A stretch of DNA of 64,000 nt from Streptomyces sp. G-G2 (GTDB lineage: Bacteria > Actinomycetota > Actinomycetes > Streptomycetales > Streptomycetaceae), in assembly GCF_030063135.1 (NCBI RefSeq), contig NZ_JASISO010000002.1:248001-312000 (forward strand), read 5' to 3'. Numbering within the stretch: position 1 is the first letter of the stretch; every line of letters begins with the position of its first letter. The notes under the pieces were generated by a model. That model did not search any database and was not told the DNA's origin. It saw nothing but the letters and a program-made list of their open reading frames with translations. Below, one piece after another: positions 1-8,509 of this stretch. The translations under genes and the position numbers were made by a program.

Positions 1-595
1 GGACGTCCTCGACGCTCAGGCCCGGGGAGAGCGGGCCCGGTACCCGGAAGTAGAGCCGGGCGCCCACCGAGCGCTTCACGCCGACCTGGACCTTGCCCTG
101 CTGCTGGACGCCCTCCACCTCGGTGTTGAGGGCGACGATCCCGCCGACGTGATCGCCCGGGGTCGCGTCCTCGGGCACCTTCACCGTGAAGGGGATGTCC
201 TTGCGCCCCTTGGCGGGGACGGTCAGCGTCGAGGTGCCCGCGGGCAGGTGGAGCCAGCCGCCGACGTCCTTGGGCTTCGTCTCGGCGGGCAGCAGCGCGA
301 AGGCGCCGCCCACCGGGGTGTTCATCGCGTCGGTGGCGAAGACCTGGAAGGTCAGGTCCTTGGTGGAGGAGTTGAGGATGGTCACGCTGTCGCTGACGGT
401 GGTCCCGGCCGTCCCCTGGTGGAAGAAGTACGCCCGGTCGGTCATCGCCGCACCCGCCGCCGGGGTCGGGAAGACGCCCCAGGTGCCGTTCTCGGCGGCG
501 CTCGCGGAGGTGGTCCAGGGGCCGGGCAGGAGCAGTCCCGCGCCCAGCAGGAACAGGCCGAGCAGCAGACCGTACAGAGGGGTGCGGGTGCGCAT
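1..595 (-). CDS. DUF916-domain cell-surface protein (3' end outside window)
   Basis: Reading the minus strand from the ATG at 595 gives MRTRTPLYGLLLGLFLLGAG, a signal peptide ending near ASA, then an exported domain. A TGGAGAG ribosome site lies 6 nt before the start. Residues about 55-160 match the DUF916 (WxL-protein peptidoglycan-binding) pattern: paired Ig-like strands, FATDAMNTPVGGAF, a WLHLPAG turn, and VPEDATPGDHVGGIVA. The frame is open to the window edge; full family members end with a membrane anchor that is not visible here. It lies 80 bp downstream of the WxL-like gene on the same strand, the partnership expected for DUF916 and WxL proteins. Probably a wall-anchored partner; exact ligand unknown. 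Confidence 0.8.
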   Translation of the reverse strand, partial: MRTRTPLYGLLLGLFLLGAGLLLPGPWTTSASAAENGTWGVFPTPAAGAAMTDRAYFFHQGTAGTTVSDSVTILNSSTKDLTFQVFATDAMNTPVGGAFALLPAETKPKDVGGWLHLPAGTSTLTVPAKGRKDIPFTVKVPEDATPGDHVGGIVALNTEVEGVQQQGKVQVGVKRSVGARLYFRVPGPLSPGLSVEDV

Positions 596-630
596 GGGCG
601 GCTCTCCAGACGGGGCGGAAACGGGGAAAA

Positions 631-660
631 GGTGGTGCGGCGCCGGAGCGCCGCACCACC
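631..660 (-). terminator. Hairpin with T-run between WxL-like and DUF916 genes
   Basis: A perfect 13-bp stem (631-643 with 648-660) encloses a CGGA tetraloop; on the minus strand it is followed by TTTTCCCC. It sits between the WxL-like stop (676) and the DUF916 start (595). It looks like an intrinsic terminator or attenuator that would lower expression of the DUF916 gene relative to the WxL-like gene. Confidence 0.65.
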
Positions 661-675
661 CGGGGCCGGGCGGGG

Positions 676-1971
676 TCAGGCGATCGAGAAGGTCACGACC
701 GACTGGTAGGTGTCCGCGAACATGAAGGGCGGGAGCTGGATCATCCCGGCGCCGCCGACGGCGAACTCACCACCGGTCAGCTCGTCACCGCCCGCCGCCT
801 GGGACGCCACCTTCATCGGGGTGTCCGTGATGGCGCCGGGGGCGCCCGCCGAGCAGGTGCTCGGGCTGTCCGGGTTGGTCACGGCGCAGGTGGGCTGGAT
901 GCCGATCTGGGCCTTGGCCACGGAGTGGCCGGTGGTCTGGTTCAGGAACGGCGTGCGGGTCGCCGTCACGTCCCAGCCGAGGGTGCCGCCGCGGAAGTCC
1001 TGGACGGTAGCGGCGTTGAACACACCGACCACCGACTGGGCCTTGCCGTTGATGGTGACGGAGCCGAAGCTGACGGCGGGCTGGCCGTCCTTCGGGCCCA
1101 GCGCCAGCGGACCGGGGAGGACCTCCACGTCGACCGGGTTCCGCACGCCCGGCTGGTCCTCCAGGAACACGAAGGACTTGTACGGGGTGAGGGAACCGTC
1201 GATCTTGATCGCGTCGGCCTTCTTGGTGACCGTGAGGGTGCAGCCGGCGACGCCTGACGCGTCCGCCGTGCCCGTACCCGTGTCACCGGTCGCCGCGCCG
1301 CCGAGGAGGGCGGAGCAGGTGACGGGCCCGGCGGGGAAGTTGGCGCCGGTGGCGACGACGGCGGTGCCCGCCTTGCCGCTGTTGGGCGTCACCTTCGTGG
1401 TGACGGGGTCCTTGGGCAGGGCCTCCGCGGCGACCGAGCCGACCGACGCGCTGGGGCGCGGGTCGGGCGTACAGGTGGTGGTGTAGACCGTGCCGCCGAG
1501 GTCGGCGTCCGTGACCACCTGGTCGATGGTGATCTGGACGGTGGTGCCCTCGGTGCCGTCCGGGATGGTGATGTTCCCGCTGAACGCGGGCGGGTCGGCC
1601 TTCTTGTTGGCTTCCTGATGGCTGGGCACGGCCGGGCTGGTGACGGTCTGGGCGACTCCGCCCACGAACAGCTTGGCCTTGATGGTGTTGACCGTGTCGA
1701 TGGTGAACATCGGGATGACCGGGGTCTCGCCCGGGTCGATGGTGATCGGCACGGACTGCCCGGCCTTGGCGCCGTCCGGGAGGGTGATCGTGTAGTCCTG
1801 GTTGCCGTTGGCGCCCGGCTGGGGTGCCGGGGCGACGCACTTCATGGGGACCGAGGTGGTCTTGGTCGCGGCCTGGGCCGTTCCCGCCAGCCCCACCACG
1901 CCACCCGTCAGGGCGAGGGACAGGGCGCCCGCCCCGGCCAGAAATCTTCGTCGGAACGTTGTCGTACTCAC
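676..1971 (-). CDS. Secreted WxL-like surface protein
   Basis: Start chosen at GTG 1971 because AAGGAG lies 10 nt upstream and the signal peptide then begins VSTTTFRRRFLAGAGALSLA and ends at AQA, residue 34. An upstream ATG at 2010 would add 13 unlikely residues. The 431-residue product is almost all beta-strand: two repeats with ITIDPG and ITIDQV strands (35-180), an IPT/TIG-like stretch near 195-250 (TPNSGKAGTAVVATGANFPAG), and a C-terminal WxL-like module with GGTLGWDVTATRTPF and the closing strand YQSVVTFSIA. WxL domains bind the cell wall non-covalently. The DUF916 gene directly downstream supports the assignment. No catalytic motif seen. Confidence 0.75.
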   Translation of the reverse strand: MSTTTFRRRFLAGAGALSLALTGGVVGLAGTAQAATKTTSVPMKCVAPAPQPGANGNQDYTITLPDGAKAGQSVPITIDPGETPVIPMFTIDTVNTIKAKLFVGGVAQTVTSPAVPSHQEANKKADPPAFSGNITIPDGTEGTTVQITIDQVVTDADLGGTVYTTTCTPDPRPSASVGSVAAEALPKDPVTTKVTPNSGKAGTAVVATGANFPAGPVTCSALLGGAATGDTGTGTADASGVAGCTLTVTKKADAIKIDGSLTPYKSFVFLEDQPGVRNPVDVEVLPGPLALGPKDGQPAVSFGSVTINGKAQSVVGVFNAATVQDFRGGTLGWDVTATRTPFLNQTTGHSVAKAQIGIQPTCAVTNPDSPSTCSAGAPGAITDTPMKVASQAAGGDELTGGEFAVGGAGMIQLPPFMFADTYQSVVTFSIA

Positions 1972-2199
1972 TGGGTCGCGACTCCTTCGCCGAACGAACC
2001 CTCCCCCCACCCGCTGTGTGGGGGAGGCCGAGCCGGTGCGGTGGCCGACATTGACGCGTCGCGGTCATGAGAAGTCAATGGCTTGCTTTCGCCCGAAGCA
2101 CTCAGACATTGATGTCCCATCAGGGCGGGGCGGGGAGCGGCGCGGGTACCGACCGGTCGGTGAGGGGCACGGCGGGGGTGCGGGCGGGCCGAACGGGGC

Positions 2200-3582
2200 C
2201 TACGGGGTGGCGACCGGTGAGGTCACCGCAGGTGCGGGCGGGGAGGCTACGGGGGACACGGGCGGGGAGGCGACGGGGGGTGCGGGCGGGGAGGCGACGG
2301 GCGGGGCCGGCGGGGAGGCGACCGGGGGTGCGGGGGGCGCGACGGCCTCGGGCGCGGCCGGGACCTGGAGCAGCAGGTTCGGGGTCCCCGCACGTACGTC
2401 GGTGAGCCGCCCCGCCACCGCGCCCGCGCGGATCGCCGCGGCCACCTCGGCCGGGGTCTTCGCCGCCCCCGAGGCCAGGAGCAGCGCGGCCACGCCCGCC
2501 ACGTGCGGGGCGGCCATGGAGGTGCCCCAGAGGGTCTGCACGGCCGTCGGGGAACCCTTCCAGGACGAGGTGACCCGGGATCCGGGGGCCAGTACGTCCA
2601 CGCAGCCCCCGTAGTTGGAATAGGAGGCGCGCCGGTCGGTGTCGTCGGTCGCGCCGACGGTGAGCGCGGCCGGGGCGCTGCCGGGGGAGGAGTAGCAGGC
2701 GTTCTTGTTGTCGTTCCCGGCGGCGGCGGTGAAGGTGATGCCGGACGCGACGGCCTTGCTGACGGCCCGGTTCATGCCGAAGCTGTAGCCGCCGCCCATG
2801 CTCAGGTTCGCCACGGCGGGCGGGCCGCCCGCGGCCCGGGCCTTGCGGGCGTGGGTGATCACCCAGTCGATGCCCGCGATGATGTCGGAGACGCTGCCGC
2901 TGCCCCGCCGGTCGGCGACCTTGACGGCGACCAGTGAGACCCCCTTGGCCACGCCGTACGTCGTTCCGCCCAGGCTGCCCGCGACATGGGTGCCGTGGCC
3001 GTTGAGGTCCTGGGCGGGCTCGGTGGTCTCGTTGACGCCGAAGACTGCCCGGCCGCCGAACTCCGTGTGGGCGGTGTTGATGCCGGTGTCGATGACGTAC
3101 GCCGTGACGCCCGAACCGGTCGAGGGGTACGAGTAGACCCCGTCGAGCGGGAGGCCGCGCTGGTCCAGACGGTCGAGCTGCCACGGGGCCGGGCTCTCGG
3201 ACTCGGGGACGACGGCCCCCTGCGCGCCGGAAGCGCCTGATGCGGCGGGCGCGGCGGGCGCGCCGGAGACACGGACCAGGGCGTCCGGCTCCACGGACGC
3301 GACCCGGGGGTCGGCGGCGAGTTCGGCGGCCCGGGCGGCGGTGGTGCGTACGGCGAAGCCGCTCAGGGCGCTCTCGTACACCCGGCCCACGGTGCCCCCC
3401 GCGCTCTCGGCCTCCGCGACCAAGGCCCGGGTCAGGGCGCGCGGGGCACTGTCCTTGAGGACCACGACGTAGGGGGCGGCGGAGTCGGGCGCGGTGCTCG
3501 CACCGCTATTGGGCTGCGGGGACACGGCGGCGGTCGCCGCGAGCAGGGCGGCGGCGGGGAGCAGCGCGGTGATTGGCGTCAT
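2200..3582 (-). CDS. Secreted S8 subtilisin-family serine peptidase with proline-rich tail
   Basis: 460 residues. An N-terminal signal segment (MTPITALLPAAALLAATAAV) is followed by an I9-type inhibitor propeptide (about 38-105) and the S8 catalytic domain. Catalytic residues are D165 (YVIDTGI), H198 (GHGTHVAG) and S355 (GTSMAAP); the oxyanion Asn is in AAAGNDN near 290. The C-terminal 65 residues are Ala/Pro/Val/Ser repeats (PPAPPVAS units) encoded by 24-bp tandem repeats, probably a wall-spanning linker or low-complexity tail. The start lacks an obvious ribosome site. It lies upstream of the WxL-like gene on the same strand but 228 bp away, so co-transcription is uncertain. Confidence 0.9.
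   Translation of the reverse strand: MTPITALLPAAALLAATAAVSPQPNSGASTAPDSAAPYVVVLKDSAPRALTRALVAEAESAGGTVGRVYESALSGFAVRTTAARAAELAADPRVASVEPDALVRVSGAPAAPAASGASGAQGAVVPESESPAPWQLDRLDQRGLPLDGVYSYPSTGSGVTAYVIDTGINTAHTEFGGRAVFGVNETTEPAQDLNGHGTHVAGSLGGTTYGVAKGVSLVAVKVADRRGSGSVSDIIAGIDWVITHARKARAAGGPPAVANLSMGGGYSFGMNRAVSKAVASGITFTAAAGNDNKNACYSSPGSAPAALTVGATDDTDRRASYSNYGGCVDVLAPGSRVTSSWKGSPTAVQTLWGTSMAAPHVAGVAALLLASGAAKTPAEVAAAIRAGAVAGRLTDVRAGTPNLLLQVPAAPEAVAPPAPPVASPPAPPVASPPAPPVASPPVSPVASPPAPAVTSPVATP
2231..2326. repeat. Four 24-bp tandem repeats in the subtilisin tail
   Basis: Four consecutive 24-bp units (2231-2254, 2255-2278, 2279-2302, 2303-2326) sharing the core CGGGGAGGC. On the minus strand they encode eight-residue PPAPPVAS-type repeats at the C-terminus of the S8 peptidase. 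Units differ by a few bases. Confidence 0.8.
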
Positions 3583-3697
3583 GCGGCGATGCTCGGCCAG
3601 GTGGCGGTGGCGCGCGCGGAGGGTGCGCCGAGTGGGCGCACGACACGCCGCCGAAGGGGGGTTCGGCGTGCCGGATGTGACGAGTGGGACCGCGGTA

Positions 3698-4141
3698 CTA
3701 GTGAGCGGCTGCCGGGCCCGCGCCGCCCTCGGTGGGCAGGGCCCAGCCGCGCATCGTGAAGACCCCCTCGTCCACGGCTCCCGCCGAGGCGTACGTCGCC
3801 AGCGCCGCCTCGTTGTCCGTGTCCACGCCCACCCACATGCCGTAACAGCCGCGTCCCCGGGCCTCGTCGGCGAGCACGCGGGTCAGCTCGCGCCCGATGC
3901 CGCGCCGCCGGTGGGGCTCGGCCACGGAAAGCTCGTACAGGCACATCTCCGTGCCCTTGTCGGGGTGGCACATCTCGACGCCGGAGACCATGCCCGCCGG
4001 TACGCCGTCCACGTAGGCGATCAGCATCAGGTGCCCGGCGGCGGCGAGGAAGCGGGTCGCCCATTCCTCCCGGGCCGGGCCGTCGAAGAGGCCCTCGGCG
4101 GCGGTGAGTTCGGCGACGGTGCGGGCGCGGCGGATCTCCAT
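3698..4141 (-). CDS. GNAT family N-acetyltransferase
   Basis: 147 residues starting MEIRRARTVAELTAAEGLFD. The acetyl-CoA binding motif A is clear: LSVAEPHRRRGIGRELTRVL around residues 70-90 (R/Q-x-x-G-x-G/A type), followed by GCYGMWVGVDTDNEAALATY, the usual beta-bulge and alpha helix of the fold. Family role is acetyl transfer to an amine; the substrate cannot be read from sequence. The gene ends just short of the S8 peptidase start and begins 11 bp after the phosphopantetheinyl transferase stop, so it is probably co-transcribed with it. Confidence 0.85.
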   Translation of the reverse strand: MEIRRARTVAELTAAEGLFDGPAREEWATRFLAAAGHLMLIAYVDGVPAGMVSGVEMCHPDKGTEMCLYELSVAEPHRRRGIGRELTRVLADEARGRGCYGMWVGVDTDNEAALATYASAGAVDEGVFTMRGWALPTEGGAGPAAAH

Positions 4142-4151
4142 GCGGGCCAGG

Positions 4152-4862
4152 CTACGCCGCGGGCCCGGCCTGGACCGCGAGGGCGGCGGCGTACCCCCGG
4201 GGAGCCGGGAGGTCGGCCAGCGTCCAGCCCTCGACCGGCGCGGGAGCGGGCGCGGAGCCGACGTACGGCTCGACCAGGCCGAGGGCCAGACCGGTGCCGG
4301 TGGCCTTCAGGTAGGCCTCCTTGCGGCACCACACCCGGGCCAGCGCGCCCGGCCGGCCCGGCTCCGCCACCGCGCGCAGCTCGGCGCTCTCGTCGGGATG
4401 CAGGCTGTTCAGTACGTCGGTCACGGCTTCGGCCCCCGGTATCGCCTCCACGTCGACCCCGAGCGGGACCCGCGCGAACGCGAAGTAGGCGAGGTCGCCG
4501 CTGTGCGAGAGCGAGAAGTGCACAGCGCCCCCGGCGACGGCGGGGCGGCCGTGCGGGCCGCCGCAGCAGGGGCAGACCTCGCGGACCAGCGAGACCCGCT
4601 CCGGGGCCAGGCCCAGATAGCCGCCGAGCAGGACCCGCAGCCCGATGTGCGAGGCGAGGTAGCGGTGCCGGTCGGCCTGCTGGCGGCGGCGGGACGCCGC
4701 GTCGCGCTCCGTCGCGTCCAGCAGCGAGTGCGCCTCGGTGACGCGGTGGCCGCCGACCACGTCGAGCGTGGTGCTCAGGGCCCACACGCTGACGTCGCCG
4801 CCCTGGGGCGGCGCGCCGATCCGCGGGGGACCGCCGCCGAGTTGGTTCACGTACTCGATCAC
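4152..4862 (-). CDS. 4'-phosphopantetheinyl transferase, Sfp type
   Basis: 236 residues from GTG 4862 (VIEYVNQLGG); a GTG at 4850 is an alternative and neither has a strong ribosome site. The enzyme moves phosphopantetheine from CoA to a serine of carrier proteins in fatty acid, polyketide or peptide synthesis. Motifs visible: the VREVCPCCGGPHGRP segment, HFSLSHSGDLA, the Mg-binding PLGVDVE near 125-131, and the W-x-R-K-E-A-Y-x-K signature (VWCRKEAYLKATG). About 230-240 residues is normal for Sfp-type enzymes. No carrier-protein gene is in the window, so it may serve distant biosynthetic clusters. Confidence 0.92.
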   Translation of the reverse strand: MIEYVNQLGGGPPRIGAPPQGGDVSVWALSTTLDVVGGHRVTEAHSLLDATERDAASRRRQQADRHRYLASHIGLRVLLGGYLGLAPERVSLVREVCPCCGGPHGRPAVAGGAVHFSLSHSGDLAYFAFARVPLGVDVEAIPGAEAVTDVLNSLHPDESAELRAVAEPGRPGALARVWCRKEAYLKATGTGLALGLVEPYVGSAPAPAPVEGWTLADLPAPRGYAAALAVQAGPAA

Positions 4863-4999
4863 TCGACGAGGGTAGTCGAGGCGGGGGACCCCGGACCAGG
4901 GCGGTTCCGCTCCGCGGCGCCCGTCCCGGGGCCGCGGGAACGTCTCACGGCCACCGTCCCGGGACCGCGCCGCGGCGCCCGTGTCCCCCGGGCGCGTCA

Positions 5000-5500
5000 T
5001 CAGCGGGTCACGGAGGCTTCGGTCATCGTCGCGCCCGGCGAGACCGTGCCGTTGGTCCACGCGTAGACCTTCCCGCCGCGCACCACCACCTGGTACTGGT
5101 AGCGGCCCCGGCACTCCGTGCGCGCCTCGCGCCCCGCGTCCTTCGGCCACCACTTCGCGCCCATCCTCGGGGCGTCCGGCTGCTTCGGGGCGCCGCCCGC
5201 GCACTGCGGCGCGCTCAGCGGGGTCTGCCCGAGGGTGAACCGGATCAGTTTCGCGTCGCCCGTCGTGTGCGCCTTCACCTTCACCTTCTTGGCGTCCTGC
5301 GGGATCCAGTCCGGCAGCACGAAGGCGAGGTCGCCCTTCTTGGGCGCGTCCGCCGCGGTGGCGAACGTCTTCTCCTTGTTGTTGAAGAGCTGGGCGTTGA
5401 CCGCGTCGGTCAGCGGGTTCGGCGGAAGGTTCGGCAGGGCGACGGCGGCGGTGGCGATGACTCCCACGGTGGCGAGGGCGATGACGAGGGGACGCTTCAT
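5000..5500 (-). CDS. Secreted protein of unknown function
   Basis: 166 residues from the ATG at 5500, preceded by GGAAGAC. The N-terminus MKRPLVIALATVGVIATAAV is a signal peptide or anchor; there is no lipobox cysteine. The exported part contains VLPDWIPQDAKKVKVKAHTTGDAKLIRF, two cysteines (APQCAGG and TECRGR) that could form a disulfide, and a C-terminal strand-rich YQYQVVVRGGKVYAWTNG. The pattern is a conserved-looking actinobacterial secreted protein but I do not recognise a named family. It faces the histidine kinase gene divergently, with 175 bp between them. Confidence 0.75.
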   Translation of the reverse strand: MKRPLVIALATVGVIATAAVALPNLPPNPLTDAVNAQLFNNKEKTFATAADAPKKGDLAFVLPDWIPQDAKKVKVKAHTTGDAKLIRFTLGQTPLSAPQCAGGAPKQPDAPRMGAKWWPKDAGREARTECRGRYQYQVVVRGGKVYAWTNGTVSPGATMTEASVTR

Positions 5501-5675
5501 GTCTTCCAGTGTTGCCCCCGGTCCCCCTCGACGGGTCCGCCCTACGGACGAACCCGTATCTGCCGCAAGTCTGATGCGGAAAGCGGCCCAGGACCTGACT
5601 CCCCCTTCGGACAGAGGGCCGGATCCTCCGTGAGGCGCACGCGCGCGACCCCTCCCGCCTTTGATAATCAGGGAT

Positions 5676-7379
5676 ATGTCTTTTATGGGGCGGGTGATGG
5701 CGCGGGCCGTGGCCGAGGCGGTCGGCGGCGGTCTCCTCGTCCTCGCGGCGTACGCGGCGCTCATCCGGGTCGGCGGATCGGCGGCGCTGGAGCAGAAGGC
5801 GCTGCTGATGCTGGCCGCGCTCACGGTCTTCGTCGTACGGCGCCGCTTCCCCGAGGCGGCCCTCGTCGCCATGGGCGCACTGCTGGGCCTGATGTCCGCC
5901 TTCGCCCCGCTGGCGGCGGTGACCGCCTACACCGTGACCCGGCAACTGGCCGGAGCCGGGCGACGGGCCACCGCCCTGCTCGGCGCGAGCGCGGTCACCA
6001 TCCCCGTCACCGGGTGGGCGCTGCACCGCCGGAGCGGCGCGTCCTGGGACTACGGGCTGACCGTCGGCGGGATGCTGGCGGCCGTGGCCGTGCTCGTCCC
6101 CGGGCTGGTCGGCGCCTCCGCCGGGCAACAGCAGCGGCTGCTGGCCGCACTGCGGGAGCGGACCGCCGCCGCCGAGGAGGCCCGGCGGCTCACCGACAGC
6201 GAATCCCGCATCCACGAGCGGTCCCGGATCGCGGCCGAGATGCACGACCTGGTCGGGCACCGGCTCAGCCTGATCTCCCTGCACACAGGCGGCCTGGAGA
6301 TGGCGCTGCGCGGCCAGCCCCAGGACCTGCGGGACAGCGCCGCCCTGGTCCGCCGGGCCACCCGGGACGCCATGCGGGAGCTGCGCGAGGTGCTCGGTGT
6401 GCTGGGTCCGCTGTCCCGGGACACCGGTACGGACGCCCTGACCGACGCCACCGGCACCCGCGCCGACATCGAGGCGCTGGTCGAGGAGTCACGCGCGGGC
6501 GGGGTGGCCGTGGACCTCACCTGGACCGGGCCGGACACGGACCCGCTGGAGGCGCGGGTGCGCCGGGCCCTGCACCGGGTGGTGCGCGAGGCCCTGACGA
6601 ACGTTCACCGGTACGCGCCGGGAGCCGCGGTGGAGGTGGCCGTCGCGCACACCGCGGACCTGGTCGAGGTGAGCGTGGCCAACGGCGCCCCGGCCGCGCC
6701 CGCCGCCGGGGCCCCGGCGCCGCCCGCCGGGTCCGGGCGCGGCCTGCCGGGGCTGCGCGAACGGGTGGACCTGCTCGGCGGAACCCTGGCCGCCGGACCC
6801 CGGGGCGCCGGGTTCGCGGTGGCGGCCCGGCTCCCCGCGCGCCCCGGCGACCCCGGGGCCGGCGGCGAGCGGGCGTCGCCCGGGCACACGGACCCGGACG
6901 GGTGGGTGGCGGGGATACGTACGCCCGCGCGCCCGGGACCACCGGGCGCCGCCTCCGGCTTCGGCGCGCGGATCACCGCCGGCGCCCGCCGGCTGCGCCG
7001 GGAGCCCCTCCTGGTGCCGCTCGCACAGACCGCGACCGCGCTGCTGGGACTGGCCGGGATCGTGGCGGTGCTCGCGGCGGGCATTCAGCTCGCGGGCCAT
7101 GCCCAGCCGTCCCGCTACGTCGCGCCGAAGCCGCCGCGGATCGGCATGGACCGGGCCGAGGCGGAGTATGCGGGCGTCCACGACTTCGACCTGGCCCGCG
7201 CCGCCGCGGCCGGCCACGAACCGCCCCGGGCGCGCGGAGTCACCGACTGCGTCTTCCCGTACAGCGACGACCACGTGGGCGAGGACGGTCTCACCCTCGT
7301 CCGCTACTGCTTCAGCGGCGGTGTCCTGACCACGATCGACCGATTCGAGGTGCCCCTGGCGCCGAGGAGTGCACGATGA
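5676..7379 (+). CDS. Sensor histidine kinase, NarL/HisKA_3 type, with extra C-terminal exported domain
   Basis: 567 residues from ATG 5676; TTG 5661 and ATG 5685 (AGGGA 10 nt upstream) are alternatives. About four hydrophobic segments fill residues 10-145. The HisKA_3 phospho-acceptor is H190 in IAAEMHDLVGHRLSL. The ATPase domain has the N box (VREALTNVHRYAPG) and G box (GRGLPGLRERVDLLGG). Unusually, the protein continues past the kinase core with a further membrane segment (LLGLAGIVAVLAAGIQLA, about 450-470) and about 95 residues that should be outside, holding two cysteines (DCVFPY and RYCFSGG). The stop overlaps the response regulator ATG, so the two are translationally coupled. Confidence 0.9.
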   Translation: MSFMGRVMARAVAEAVGGGLLVLAAYAALIRVGGSAALEQKALLMLAALTVFVVRRRFPEAALVAMGALLGLMSAFAPLAAVTAYTVTRQLAGAGRRATALLGASAVTIPVTGWALHRRSGASWDYGLTVGGMLAAVAVLVPGLVGASAGQQQRLLAALRERTAAAEEARRLTDSESRIHERSRIAAEMHDLVGHRLSLISLHTGGLEMALRGQPQDLRDSAALVRRATRDAMRELREVLGVLGPLSRDTGTDALTDATGTRADIEALVEESRAGGVAVDLTWTGPDTDPLEARVRRALHRVVREALTNVHRYAPGAAVEVAVAHTADLVEVSVANGAPAAPAAGAPAPPAGSGRGLPGLRERVDLLGGTLAAGPRGAGFAVAARLPARPGDPGAGGERASPGHTDPDGWVAGIRTPARPGPPGAASGFGARITAGARRLRREPLLVPLAQTATALLGLAGIVAVLAAGIQLAGHAQPSRYVAPKPPRIGMDRAEAEYAGVHDFDLARAAAAGHEPPRARGVTDCVFPYSDDHVGEDGLTLVRYCFSGGVLTTIDRFEVPLAPRSAR

Positions 7380-8104
7380 ACCAGATCAACGGCGTCCCCG
7401 CCGCACCCTCCGTACGCGTCCTCCTCGCCGATGACGAGGAGATGATCCGCGCCGGAGTACGGATGATCCTGCGTCACGCGGAGGGCATCGAGGTCGTCGC
7501 CGAGGCGGCCGACGGCGCCCGGGCCGTCGAACTCGCCGCCCTGCACCACCCCGACGTGGTGCTCGTCGACATCCGGATGCCGGTCTTCGACGGCCTCGCC
7601 GCGATCGCCCCGCTGACCGCCCTGGAACCCCGGCCGCAGGTGGTCATGCTCACCACCTTCGGCGACGAGGAGAACGTGCTGCGCGCCCTGTCCGCCGGGG
7701 CCACCGGGTTCCTCCTCAAGGACGAGGGTCCGGACGAACTGATCAGCGCGGTACGGTCGGCCGCCGCCGGGGACGCCGTCCTCTCGCCCGGTGTCACCGG
7801 CACCGTCATCCGGCGCATGCTGAGCGGCGGCGGCGCGGACCCCGGCGCCCGCTCCGGCCCGGACGGCCCCGCCCCCGACGCCCGGATCGCGGCCCTGACC
7901 GAGCGCGAGCGCGAGGTGCTCATCCTGCTCGGGGCGGGGCTGCCCAACCTGGAGATCGGGCGGCGGCTCGGCATCGGCATCGGCACGGTCAAGACGCACG
8001 TCGGCTCGATCCTGGAGAAGACCGGCAGCGCGGGCCGGGTGCAGGCCGCGCTGCTGGCGCACCAGGTGGGGCTCGGCGGCGCGGGGGCGGAGCCCCGGGC
8101 CTGA
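7376..8104 (+). CDS. Response regulator, NarL/LuxR family
   Basis: 242 residues, start overlapping the kinase stop in an ATGA. The receiver domain (about 12-130) has the acidic pair LLADDEEM, the phospho-accepting Asp in VVLVDIRMP, the Thr of MLTTFGDE and the Lys of FLLKDEGPD. A C-terminal LuxR helix-turn-helix follows (LTEREREVLILLGAGLPNLEIGRRLGIGIGTVKTHVGSILEK). It is the cognate regulator of the upstream kinase. Targets are not evident; no strong dyad was seen upstream of the pair. Confidence 0.95.
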   Translation: MNQINGVPAAPSVRVLLADDEEMIRAGVRMILRHAEGIEVVAEAADGARAVELAALHHPDVVLVDIRMPVFDGLAAIAPLTALEPRPQVVMLTTFGDEENVLRALSAGATGFLLKDEGPDELISAVRSAAAGDAVLSPGVTGTVIRRMLSGGGADPGARSGPDGPAPDARIAALTEREREVLILLGAGLPNLEIGRRLGIGIGTVKTHVGSILEKTGSAGRVQAALLAHQVGLGGAGAEPRA

Positions 8105-8107
8105 CGT

Positions 8108-8470
8108 TCACTTCCGTGTCGCGGTCGGCGTCGGCGCCGCGGTCCGTGCGGCGGTCGGCGTCGGTGTCGGAGGCCGCGCTCTCGTGCTCTTGTGCTCGTC
8201 GAGGAGTCCGGACGGGGCCCCGCCCGAAACCGCGGCAGGGCCTCGGGGCCGGTCGGGCGGTCGGGGGTCAGGCAGGCAGCGGAGTAACTCCCGTGTGAGG
8301 GCGGTCAGTTCGCGGTTCTCCTGGTCGGGCGACTCCGGCAGCCGCAGCCCGTCCAGGCGTGCGGCGCGCGGGCCCGGGGCGAATCCGGTCGGCGCGGACA
8401 GGAAGGCGTCCGGCACCCGCCGCGCGAGGAGCGCCGTCGCCTCCCGCCGGGGCGCGCCCGCACCCGCCAC
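8108..8470 (-). CDS. Possible small hypothetical protein downstream of the PEP mutase-like gene
   Basis: 120 codons from GTG 8470, with no ribosome site. Third-codon-position GC is high throughout (for example LDGLRLPESPDQENRELTAL), which favours coding, and the tail is Thr/Pro rich (PTPTPTAARTAAPTPTATRK). It lies in the same reading frame as the PEP mutase-like gene, beginning 39 nt after that gene's TGA, so it may be a translated downstream gene, a read-through extension or a decayed remnant. It ends 3 bp from the response regulator stop. No domain recognised. Two copies of GCGGTCGGCGTCGG lie at 8121-8134 and 8151-8164. Confidence 0.35.
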   Translation of the reverse strand: MAGAGAPRREATALLARRVPDAFLSAPTGFAPGPRAARLDGLRLPESPDQENRELTALTRELLRCLPDPRPPDRPRGPAAVSGGAPSGLLDEHKSTRARPPTPTPTAARTAAPTPTATRK

Positions 8471-8509
8471 CCGAGGAGGCCAGGTGACGGAACGCGGCCG
8501 CGGGGTGCG

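Noticed and set aside
2072..2115. Promoter for the WxL-like gene (TTGACT on the minus strand and the GACAT/ATGTC dyad)
   Set aside because: Spacing to a -10 box is poor and the dyad is only 5 bp; not strong enough to list.
4863..6284. Upstream part of the 710-codon minus-strand frame that ends in the phosphopantetheinyl transferase
   Set aside because: It runs antisense through the histidine kinase and the secreted-protein gene; Sfp-type enzymes are about 235 residues, which fits the start at 4862.
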